This document shows, piece after piece, positions 1 through 6,212 of a DNA stretch of 10,738 nt; positions within the stretch are counted from its first letter, which is position 1; each line of letters starts with the position of its first letter. The translations under genes and the position numbers were made by a program. The notes under the pieces were generated by a model. The model had not been told where the DNA came from and did not search any database. It saw only the letters and a list, made by a program, of their open reading frames with translations. This stretch comes from CAYUKK01 sp964445305. Its GTDB lineage: Bacteria; Acidobacteriota; Aminicenantia; Aminicenantales; UBA8522. The stretch is from assembly GCA_964445305.1 (NCBI GenBank), contig CAYUKK010000002.1:1-10738 (forward strand), written 5' to 3'.

Positions 1-13
1 GGGGAACAGGCGA

Positions 14-145
14 GGGGTTGGGGTGAGAAAGCCCGTCGAAGCCTGAGCGGGCATGGTTTCTCGAGCGGAGCGAGAGAAGAGCGAAGGCTGAGTCGGAGCG
101 AGTTTCCTCGCTGGGGAAACGAGCGTGCTTCGCAATCCCAACCCC
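14..145 (+). other. Putative multibranch structured RNA or dispersed repeat element
   Basis: The segment is closed by GGGGTTGGGGT (14-24) pairing with ATCCCAACCCC (135-145): 11 pairs with one G-T wobble. Inside lie three more complementary arms: GCCCG 31-35 with CGGGC 48-52; TTTCTCG 57-63 with CGAGAGA 71-77 (one wobble); GCGAAG 81-86 with CTTCGC 128-133. The last arm encloses either AGCGAG 97-102 with CTCGCT 107-112 or the mutually exclusive GTTTCC 102-107 with GGAAAC 115-120. There are also internal near-repeats: CGGAGCGAG occurs at 66-74 and 94-102, and 37-50 resembles 82-96 with one mismatch and one inserted base. No plausible coding frame covers it. It could be a non-coding RNA, a 5' leader element of the ABC operon, or a palindromic intergenic repeat. 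I do not recognise a named family, and the strand is assumed from the downstream genes. Confidence 0.4.
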
Positions 146-219
146 GAGCCTGGCCGGGGGTGAACCACGACAGGACCCGTCGGGTGCTTTTATCGGCAAT
201 TTCGGGGGTGACCTTCCCG

Positions 220-248
220 TTGCCTTCGGCTGAGAGTTCGGCTAAATT
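220..248 (+). promoter_or_regulatory. Weak promoter candidate before the ABC exporter operon
   Basis: TTGCCT (220-225) and TAAATT (243-248) are separated by 17 nt; each matches four of six positions of the sigma70 consensus. A start about seven bases downstream would fall at about 255, two bases before the ATG at 257, giving an essentially leaderless transcript. That would fit the lack of a clear Shine-Dalgarno sequence there. The match is weak enough to be chance. Confidence 0.22.
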
Positions 249-256
249 ATTTGGTC

Positions 257-991
257 ATGGATGAAACCGTCGTCGAAGTTGAGAACCTGACCAAAGACTT
301 CAAGAACCTTCGCGCCGTCGACCACGTTTCCTTCGAGGTTAAGGCTGGAGAAATCCTCGGCATTCTTGGCCCCAATGGCGCGGGCAAAACAACCATCATC
401 CACATGCTCCTTGGCTTGACGAGCCCAACCTCTGGTTCGATCAGGGTTTTTGGTCTTGACCTGAAGAAGCACCGGTCCGAGATCCTTCAGCGGGCTAATT
501 TTTCCTCGACGTATGTGGCCATGCCCTATTCTCTGACGGTGAAGGAGAGCCTCCGCGTTTTTGCCCGTCTTTACCGTGTCCGCCAACGGGAGGAGAGGAT
601 AGCCGAGCTCCTCCGGATTTTTGAAATGGAGGAGATAAAGAATAAGGAAGTCCGTCATCTTTCTTCCGGCCTTATTACTCGCCTTAATCTAGCCAAGGCC
701 CTCATCAACTCGCCGCGCATCCTTTTTCTCGATGAGCCGACGGCCAGCCTGGATCCCGATATCGCCGACAAAACGAGGACTTTGCTTCGGCGAATAAAAA
801 ACGAGCAGGGAATGTCTATCCTCTACACCTCCCATAACATGAAGGAGATGGAAGAGATATCGGACCGGATCATTTTTCTCCATCGAGGTCGAATCATCGC
901 TACCGGTAAACCGGCTGAAGTTATCCAGAGCTTCCGACGTCGTAACCTCGAAGAGGTCTTCCTCAAGCTCGCCCGGGGAGAGAAAGAGTGA
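257..991 (+). CDS. ABC-2 type exporter, ATP-binding subunit
   Basis: Cytoplasmic ATPase of a two-component ABC-2 (NatA/CcmA/DrrA-like) exporter; it should power the permease encoded next to it. Numbered from the ATG at 257 (244 residues): Walker A GPNGAGKTT 38-46, signature LSSGL 135-139 in place of LSGGQ, Walker B ILFLDEP from 155, D-loop SLDP, H-loop histidine 193. The usual Q-loop glutamine appears to be replaced; the run NFSSTYVAMPYSLTV puts Thr85 there. From memory, a subgroup of ABC-2 ATPases shares the FSS and LSSG variants, so this is probably an active enzyme. A TTG at 251 in frame would add two residues; ATG is preferred, although neither start has a good ribosome-binding site. The stop overlaps the next start by 4 nt. 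The substrate is unknown: lipid, polysaccharide, drug or peptide export are all possible. Confidence 0.93.
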   Translation: MDETVVEVENLTKDFKNLRAVDHVSFEVKAGEILGILGPNGAGKTTIIHMLLGLTSPTSGSIRVFGLDLKKHRSEILQRANFSSTYVAMPYSLTVKESLRVFARLYRVRQREERIAELLRIFEMEEIKNKEVRHLSSGLITRLNLAKALINSPRILFLDEPTASLDPDIADKTRTLLRRIKNEQGMSILYTSHNMKEMEEISDRIIFLHRGRIIATGKPAEVIQSFRRRNLEEVFLKLARGEKE

Positions 992-1779
992 AGCTTCATC
1001 GCATCTTGGCTCTTTTCATGCGGCACATCTATCTCTATCGGCGGAGCCTTCCCCGGATGATGGAAATCTTCTACTGGCCATTCCTCGACCTCCTCGTCTG
1101 GGGATTCATTAGCCTTTATCTTGTCCGCTACCGGGAGAATCTGCCCAATTTCGTCGCCTTCCTCCTCGGCGCCCTCATTCTCTGGGACATCCTTTTCCGG
1201 TCGCAGCAGGGAATCTCCGTCTCCTTCCTTGAGGATGTCTGGGCCCGAAACTTTCTCAACATCTTCGCCAGCCCTCTCAAACCTGCTGAATACATTGTTT
1301 CGTTGATGCTCGTCTCGAGCGTCAAAATCCTCATCGCCGGTGGGGTCATGTCGCTTCTCGCCTGGCTCCTCTATTCTTTCAATATTTTCGTCCTCGGTAT
1401 ATCGCTCCTCCCTTTCATCTTGAGCCTGGTCATCCTCGGGTGGGCCATCGGGATTGTCACGACATCGCTCATCCTCCGCTTTGGCCAGCAGGCAGAAGTC
1501 CTGGCTTGGGGTCTCGCCCTCCTTTTCCAGCCCGTTTCGGCCGTTTTCTACCCCGTCTCTGTCCTTCCTTCTTCACTTCAAGCTGTTGCCCGCTATATCC
1601 CGGCTTCCCATGTCTTCGAAGGGATGAGGGCCGTTATCACCACCGGCGGCTTTCCCACTCATGAGCTCGTCTGGTCGCTTGGACTCGACACCGCTTATAT
1701 CGGGATTGCGTTTGTGCTTTTTTTCTTTGTCATGAAAGCCGTCAAAACAAGGGGGCTTCTGGCCAAGATTGGCGAATGA
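988..1779 (+). CDS. ABC-2 type exporter, permease subunit
   Basis: Integral membrane partner of the preceding ATPase; 263 residues, normal for ABC-2 permeases. About six hydrophobic segments are visible, near residues 25-45, 54-70, 102-128, 132-160, 169-190 and 229-250. The family's C-terminal ABC-2 signature is recognisable around residues 181-216, including FQPVSAVFYPVSVLP and the HVFEGMR segment. The N-terminus with an aromatic-Pro-Phe element (YWPFLDLLVWGF, 29-40) before the first helix is typical of this exporter subgroup. The start is GTG at 988, overlapping the upstream TGA (GTGA), with GGGGAG (975-980) seven bases before it; an in-frame ATG at 1018 would delete the cytoplasmic N-terminal helix and is less likely. 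The stop TGA overlaps an ATG at 1776 that opens a small frame. Confidence 0.92.
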   Translation: MKLHRILALFMRHIYLYRRSLPRMMEIFYWPFLDLLVWGFISLYLVRYRENLPNFVAFLLGALILWDILFRSQQGISVSFLEDVWARNFLNIFASPLKPAEYIVSLMLVSSVKILIAGGVMSLLAWLLYSFNIFVLGISLLPFILSLVILGWAIGIVTTSLILRFGQQAEVLAWGLALLFQPVSAVFYPVSVLPSSLQAVARYIPASHVFEGMRAVITTGGFPTHELVWSLGLDTAYIGIAFVLFFFVMKAVKTRGLLAKIGE

Positions 1780-1922
1780 GCCCGAAAGCGCGGTTGTTCA
1801 AAGGACGTAGAATCATTATAATTACGGCCTCGGCCGGAATCGGTGGAGTGACCGCTTTTGCCGAGAATGACCCCTTTTCTTGTGAGCCTTGGAATTTTGC
1901 GCCGGGAGGATTTCTCCGATGA
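1776..1922 (+). CDS. Small coupled ORF, putative exported or membrane peptide (48 aa)
   Basis: A continuous 48-codon frame begins with an ATG overlapping the permease stop (ATGA, 1776-1779) and ends with a TGA overlapping the transketolase ATG (ATGA, 1919-1922). The product has a basic N-terminus (KARLFKGRR, residues 4-12), a hydrophobic run IIIITASAGIGGVTAF (13-28) and an A-F-A site at 27-29 that could be a signal peptidase I cleavage site. Cleavage would release a 19-residue tail starting ENDPF with a single Cys (36). It may instead stay as a single-span membrane peptide. The C-terminal Pro-Gly-Gly is encoded by the transketolase Shine-Dalgarno sequence, so that end is constrained by the next gene. 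There is no strong ribosome-binding site of its own; translation would depend on coupling to the permease. No family is recognised. The third-position G+C is about half, so coding bias does not settle whether it is real. Confidence 0.42.
   Translation: MSPKARLFKGRRIIIITASAGIGGVTAFAENDPFSCEPWNFAPGGFLR
1904..1910 (+). promoter_or_regulatory. Shine-Dalgarno sequence fixing the transketolase start
   Basis: GGGAGGA lies eight bases before the ATG at 1919. It decides the start in favour of this ATG over the in-frame TTG at 1889, which would add ten residues with no conserved content. Confidence 0.8.
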
Positions 1923-3742
1923 CCAAAATCGAAGCTCTCCGACGGATGGCGACACGGTTGCGCATCCATTCCCTGAAGATGACGACCCGAGCCGGGTCCG
2001 GTCATCCGACGACATGCCTCAGCATGGCTGAGCTCATGGCCTGCCTTTTTTTTCACGAAATGAGATACAACATCGAGGATCCGGACGATGCATCCAATGA
2101 TGAGTTTGTCCTGTCCAAGGGTCACGCGGCGCCTATTCTCTGGGCCGCTTATGCTGAGGCGGGGATCATCCCGATCGAGTCCCTGGCCGATTTGCGCCGT
2201 GTCACTTCCGAGCTCGAGGGGCATCCAACGCCGCGGATGAAATGGGTTAAGGCTGCCACCGGCTCGCTCGGTCAGGGCCTTTCGGTGGGAGTAGGGATCG
2301 CCTTAGCTCAGAAATTGGACAGGTCGCCGGCGAGGACGTTCGTCTTGATGGGTGATGGCGAATGCGCCGAGGGGGCTGTCTGGGAAGCAGCCAACGCCGC
2401 CGTCAACCTTCAGCTTCCAAACCTCGTCGCCGTCGTCGACGTCAACAGGCTCGGCCAATCCGAAGCGACGATGCATGGTCATGACCTTGCGGCCTATGAG
2501 CGAAAGTTCAAGGCTTTCGGATGGGAAGTGCACCGAGTTGACGGGCATGATATTGAGGCCATTCTGGAAGCCCTGAGGAAAACGCGGCGCGCCAAACGGC
2601 CGAGCGTCCTCGTAGCCAGGACGATCAAAGGAAAAGGCGTTTCCTTCCTCGAGGACAGGAACGGCTGGCACGGCAAGCCGTTAAAAGAGGAAGAACTCGG
2701 CCGGGCTCTTGGAGAACTCGGTCCGTTGCCCGAAATGGATGGCCAGCGTTTTGTGCGACCACCGCGTCGGGCAAACCCGAAGAAAAGAAAGCAAGGCTTT
2801 GGCTGGGAAAAGACGGTCTATTCTTCTCCCACGGCCACAAGGCTGGCTTATGGAGTCGCTCTCGAGAAGCTTGGCCGCATCAACGAGTCGGTCATCGCCC
2901 TCGACGGCGACGTCAAGAATTCGACCTATGCGGAGAAGTTTTTCGAGGCTTTCCCGGAGAGGTCCTTCCAAACTTATATCGCCGAGCAAAACATGGTGGG
3001 GATGGCGATGGGGCTTGCCGCCAAGGGTTTCGTGCCATTTGTAGCCACTTTCGCCGCTTTCCTCAGCCGCGCCCATGACCAAATCCGCATGGCCGGCTAT
3101 TCTTTTTCCAACTTGAAATTTTGTGGCTCCCACGCCGGGGTGAGCATCGGCGAGGATGGTCCATCCCAGATGGGCCTCGAAGACATGGCAATTTTTAGGC
3201 CCATTCCCGGCTGTGTCGTCCTTTATCCCTGCGATGCGGTTTCAACTGAAGGCTGTGTGGCGGCGATGGCCAGTCACAAAGGCCTCTCTTATCTCCGGAC
3301 GACGAGGCCTGCCACGCCACTCCTCTATCCGCCCGGGGAAAGCTTTTCCATCGGCGGGTCGAAGGTGCTCAAAAAGTCGGACCGAGATGTGGCTACGGTC
3401 ATTGCCGCTGGAATAACTGTCTTCGAAGCCCTTAAGGCGGCTGAAGAACTGAGCCAAGAGGGCATCGGCGTTCGCGTCATCGACGCTTATTCGGTCCAGC
3501 CGCTTGACAGGGAGACGATTCAAAGCGAAGTAGAAGAAACAGGAAGCCGGGTTGTCGTAGTCGAGGACCATTTTCCGGCCGGGGGGTTGGGCGAGGCTGT
3601 CGCCTCGGCCCTGGCGGGAAGAGCTAAGCTCATCCACCTCTGCGTCAAGGACTTGCCACGCTCGGGCAAACCGGCCGAGCTCATGGACCTTTACGGCATC
3701 AGCTATCGGCATATCATGGAAGCGGTCAAAGCCTTGCTCTGA
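1919..3742 (+). CDS. tkt: Transketolase, single-polypeptide animal-type
   Basis: Thiamine diphosphate enzyme that moves two-carbon ketol units between sugar phosphates in the non-oxidative pentose phosphate pathway; cytosolic. The 607-residue product contains all three domains. The TPP-binding domain shows GSGHP 26-30, SKGH 66-69, GHPTP 101-105, TGSLGQG 114-120 and the cofactor/metal motif GDGE 145-148 with Asn176. The pyrimidine domain starts near 300, with LDGDVKNST 328-336 and catalytic Glu356 in IAEQN. The C-terminal transketolase domain follows from about 480. The stretch CGSHAGVSIGEDGPSQM is very close to what I recall of mammalian TKT, which is also about 620 residues, whereas E. coli TktA is about 660. 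Both halves are in one chain, unlike the split N/C-terminal transketolases common in many bacteria and archaea. The start overlaps the stop of the small upstream ORF by 4 nt, so expression is probably tied to the ABC exporter operon. Confidence 0.95.
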   Translation: MTKIEALRRMATRLRIHSLKMTTRAGSGHPTTCLSMAELMACLFFHEMRYNIEDPDDASNDEFVLSKGHAAPILWAAYAEAGIIPIESLADLRRVTSELEGHPTPRMKWVKAATGSLGQGLSVGVGIALAQKLDRSPARTFVLMGDGECAEGAVWEAANAAVNLQLPNLVAVVDVNRLGQSEATMHGHDLAAYERKFKAFGWEVHRVDGHDIEAILEALRKTRRAKRPSVLVARTIKGKGVSFLEDRNGWHGKPLKEEELGRALGELGPLPEMDGQRFVRPPRRANPKKRKQGFGWEKTVYSSPTATRLAYGVALEKLGRINESVIALDGDVKNSTYAEKFFEAFPERSFQTYIAEQNMVGMAMGLAAKGFVPFVATFAAFLSRAHDQIRMAGYSFSNLKFCGSHAGVSIGEDGPSQMGLEDMAIFRPIPGCVVLYPCDAVSTEGCVAAMASHKGLSYLRTTRPATPLLYPPGESFSIGGSKVLKKSDRDVATVIAAGITVFEALKAAEELSQEGIGVRVIDAYSVQPLDRETIQSEVEETGSRVVVVEDHFPAGGLGEAVASALAGRAKLIHLCVKDLPRSGKPAELMDLYGISYRHIMEAVKALL

Positions 3743-3803
3743 GCCAAAAATATCGGATCCATTAAACCCAGGGGAATTCTGGGACGACGATGGGATAGAA
3801 GCG

Positions 3804-4682
3804 ATGCCGGGTTGTTTGAACCTTAGTGGTGCTTTTCTGCTTTTTCGAAGGATAACTATTCGTCTCGGCTCAAAACTTTTCCTCGCGCCGCTTCTTTTCT
3901 TTCTTTTTCATTCATCTGTCTTCAATCTCTTCTTGCCTGAAATTTACGCTCCCTCCGGTCCCTCCGGCTCCGGAACAGTCGTCACTGTTTACGATGGCGA
4001 CACGATTAAAGTGAAATTTGGGGATGGCGCCGAAGAGCGAGTTCGCCTCATTGGCGTCAACGCTCCCGAAATCGATGACCCCAGAGAAGAGGTAAGCTAT
4101 GAGGCCCATCTTGCCTGGCGTTTCACCTTTTTTCATCTCTATGGCCAGAAAATTGCGCTGACCTACGATCAAACCCCTCGCGATAAGCATGGTCGGATTC
4201 TCGCTTATGTCTGGGTTCATGGCCAGCTACTGTTTAACGAGTTTATCCTTCAAGAGGGGTTTGCGGCAGCTTTTTTTGCTTTTCCTTTCCGGCAGGATTA
4301 CGAGGAACGGTTCAGGGAAGCACAGAAGAGAGCGCGGCAGCAGGGAAGGGGCCTGTGGAGAGAAGGTGAGCCTGAGGTAATTCCTTCTTCCTCCGTTGCT
4401 TCTCGGGTCGGTGAGCTTGTCTCCGTTCGTTTCATCTGTTCAAGAGTCCGAAGATCAAGGTCGTTCCTCTATCTTATATCCAAAGATGGGCTGTTCGAAG
4501 CGCTCATTCCAAGCGAGCGGCGGCGATACTTTCCTCCCGAGGAGACCTACCCGGGCCGGATGCTCATTGTCACCGGCTTTCTGGAAAAATTCCGCGGCCG
4601 ACCCCAAATTCTTCTCTTTTTTCTGCGCCAGCTCCGCCCCGAATATTCGGAGCCCATACACGAGTTTGACACCAAACCTTGA
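3804..4682 (+). CDS. Membrane-anchored or secreted SNase-like nuclease with C-terminal OB-like domain
   Basis: Probable calcium-dependent phosphodiesterase acting on DNA/RNA outside the cytoplasm. Of 292 residues, 20-47 form a strongly hydrophobic N-terminal signal or anchor after several Arg. The nuclease-like domain spans about 56-177: DGDT 64-67 (family metal site), RLIGVNAPE 81-89 giving catalytic Arg81 and Glu89, and DKHGR 127-131 giving the second catalytic Arg131. The metal ligand equivalent to Asp40 of staphylococcal nuclease is Asn86, a substitution I believe is frequent in bacterial relatives. Residues about 200-280 form a second module (VGELVSVRFICSRV, then GRMLIVTGFLEKFRGRPQI) that looks like an OB fold and might bind nucleic acid. 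The ATG at 3804 has only a poor ribosome-binding site (GGGATAGAAG). The gene lies 61 nt after transketolase with no terminator seen, so readthrough is likely. Confidence 0.85.
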   Translation: MPGCLNLSGAFLLFRRITIRLGSKLFLAPLLFFLFHSSVFNLFLPEIYAPSGPSGSGTVVTVYDGDTIKVKFGDGAEERVRLIGVNAPEIDDPREEVSYEAHLAWRFTFFHLYGQKIALTYDQTPRDKHGRILAYVWVHGQLLFNEFILQEGFAAAFFAFPFRQDYEERFREAQKRARQQGRGLWREGEPEVIPSSSVASRVGELVSVRFICSRVRRSRSFLYLISKDGLFEALIPSERRRYFPPEETYPGRMLIVTGFLEKFRGRPQILLFFLRQLRPEYSEPIHEFDTKP

Positions 4683-4694
4683 TTATTTTATAAG
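4666..4694 (+). promoter_or_regulatory. Strong sigma70-type promoter for the FAD oxidase gene
   Basis: A perfect -35 hexamer TTGACA (4666-4671), an exact 17-nt spacer and TATAAG (4689-4694, five of six consensus positions) lie in an AT-rich pocket. Predicted transcription starts near 4701, about 45 nt before the ATG at 4746. The -35 box is inside the last codons of the nuclease gene, so the FAD oxidase and downstream genes probably have their own transcription start. Confidence 0.6.
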
Positions 4695-4745
4695 ATTAGT
4701 TCACTTAAACCAAGCAGGCTTCTCCGAGAAAATGAATGGGGTCTG

Positions 4746-6194
4746 ATGTTTTACGAAAAAGTAGATGCCCAAGTTCTTCAGCATTTGAGGCAGATTGTCG
4801 GCCCGCCCCATGTCCTGAGCGATCCGGAGAGGATGCTGGATTACAGCCACGACGAATTCTCCCAATGGGAAATGGCTCGTCTGCCGGAAGTTGTCGTTAA
4901 GCCGGCGGGTGCCGACGAAGTCTCCCATATCCTCAAATTGGCCGATGAAAGGAAAATTCCGGTGACGCCACGCGGGGGAGCGACCGGCCTCTGCGGAGGT
5001 TGTGTGCCCCTTTATGGGGGAATCGTCCTTTCCCTCGAGAGGATGAACCGGGTTATCGAAATCGACAAGGATAACCAGATGGCCGTCGCCGAAGCGGGAG
5101 TAACTCTCGGCGAATTCAACAAGCTGGTCGAAGAGGCCGGCCTTTCTTTCCCACCCCATCCGGGAGATGAAAGCGCGATGATGGGTGGGCTCATTGCCAC
5201 CAACGCGGGGGGCAGTCGGGCCGTTAAGTATGGCGTCATCCGAAACTATATCCGTGGACTCGAGGTTGTCCTTCCCAGGGGGAATATCCTCCGCCTGGGA
5301 GGAAAACTGATGAAGAGCAGCACCGGTTACAACCTGCTCCATTTGATGATCGGCTCGGAAGGAACCCTCGGGGTTATCACTCAAGCCATCATCCAGCTTC
5401 TTCCCGGTGGTCGATTGACCAGGTCGCTCGTCATTCCCTTTGCCGAAATCGAAAGCGCCATCCAATGCGTGCCTCTCATCCTTGCCCGAAAGGTCATGCC
5501 TCTAGCTGTCGAGTTTATGGAAGCGGAGGTCATCCGCATCACCGAAGAATTTCTCCACAAGCGTTGGCCAGCAGCCACCGGCAAGACTTACCTCCTCGTG
5601 ATTCTCGATGCGGAGAGCGAAGCGGAGGTTGACCGCCAATCGGAAACCGTGGCTGAAATCTGCTTGGAACAAGGCGGCCTTGATGTTTTCGTCGCTGACA
5701 CACCGGCCAGACAAGAAGCAGTGCTCGAGATCCGGAGCAAAATCTATGAGGCCATCAAGTCGCACACGGTCGAAATCCTGGATATCTCCCTTCCCCGGGC
5801 CGAAATTCCCGCTCACGTGAGGCGGGTGCGGGAGGTGGCCCGAGAGCTCGACATGTGGCTTCCCACTTTCGGCCATGCGGCCGACGGCAATGTCCACACC
5901 CACATCATGCGGGCGCGCTACGAGAACGGAAAGATGGTCGAAGTTTCTGAAGGAGAGTGGCGCCGCCGCGTCGACCTTGTCCGGGAAAAGCTTTACGCCG
6001 ATTGCCAGGCCAGGGGTGGCGTGATTTCAGGCGAGCATGGCATCGGCCTGGTCAAGAAACCCTTCCTTTCCCTCGTTGTTGACGAGGTCCAGCTTGAGTT
6101 GATGAAAGGCATCAAAAAACTCTTCGACCCCCACCTCATCCTCAACCCGGGAAAAATTTTTGACGTAGGCGAGGAGAGGAATCAACAATCTTAA
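4746..6194 (+). CDS. FAD-linked oxidase, GlcD / D-lactate dehydrogenase family
   Basis: Flavoprotein of the vanillyl-alcohol oxidase fold that oxidises a D-2-hydroxyacid (glycolate, D-lactate or similar) to the 2-oxoacid and passes electrons to a carrier. The 482 residues match the usual GlcD length. The FAD-binding PCMH domain covers about 45-220, with PRGGATGLCGG 75-85, GLIATNAGGSRAVKYG 138-153 and MIGSEGTLGVIT 191-202. The C-terminal substrate/metal cap has GHAADGNVH 366-374 (His367, His374) and GEHGIG 419-424 (Glu420), then the terminal LNPGKIF signature. No GlcE or GlcF/iron-sulfur partner is adjacent, so it may act alone or with electron acceptors encoded elsewhere; the substrate cannot be read from the sequence. 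A four-codon frame ATG-AAT-GGG-GTC-TGA (4732-4746) ends on the start codon (TGATG) and could modulate translation. There is no strong Shine-Dalgarno sequence. Confidence 0.93.
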   Translation: MFYEKVDAQVLQHLRQIVGPPHVLSDPERMLDYSHDEFSQWEMARLPEVVVKPAGADEVSHILKLADERKIPVTPRGGATGLCGGCVPLYGGIVLSLERMNRVIEIDKDNQMAVAEAGVTLGEFNKLVEEAGLSFPPHPGDESAMMGGLIATNAGGSRAVKYGVIRNYIRGLEVVLPRGNILRLGGKLMKSSTGYNLLHLMIGSEGTLGVITQAIIQLLPGGRLTRSLVIPFAEIESAIQCVPLILARKVMPLAVEFMEAEVIRITEEFLHKRWPAATGKTYLLVILDAESEAEVDRQSETVAEICLEQGGLDVFVADTPARQEAVLEIRSKIYEAIKSHTVEILDISLPRAEIPAHVRRVREVARELDMWLPTFGHAADGNVHTHIMRARYENGKMVEVSEGEWRRRVDLVREKLYADCQARGGVISGEHGIGLVKKPFLSLVVDEVQLELMKGIKKLFDPHLILNPGKIFDVGEERNQQS

Positions 6195-6200
6195 CTCGAT

Positions 6201-6208
6201 AAGGAGGT
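6201..6208 (+). promoter_or_regulatory. Perfect Shine-Dalgarno sequence of the propeller gene
   Basis: AAGGAGGT, fully complementary to the usual 16S rRNA 3' end, stands four bases before the ATG at 6213. It is the strongest ribosome-binding site in the window and suggests high translation of the secreted protein. The gene starts only 18 nt after the FAD oxidase stop, so the two are probably cotranscribed. Confidence 0.85.
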
Positions 6209-6212
6209 CAGG

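Noticed and set aside
175..190. ACCC-GTC-GGGT followed by TTTT, terminator-like
   Set aside because: Only four base pairs, and the T run is short and offset by GC; too weak.
1..256. CRISPR-like repetition in the leader
   Set aside because: The repeated words are short, diverged and unevenly spaced, with no spacer pattern.
3767..3783. CCCAG/CTGGG hairpin after transketolase
   Set aside because: Five pairs with no following T run; not a terminator, and short hairpins of this size are common by chance.
4396..4746. 116-codon plus-strand frame ending at the FAD oxidase start
   Set aside because: It overlaps the nuclease/OB coding sequence in another frame and has no domain-like content; only the last four codons (mini-frame) were kept as an observation.
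4701..5465. Antisense open frame (254 codons) opposite the FAD oxidase
   Set aside because: The sense strand carries all conserved GlcD motifs; the antisense product is low in recognisable features and runs across the promoter and gene start.
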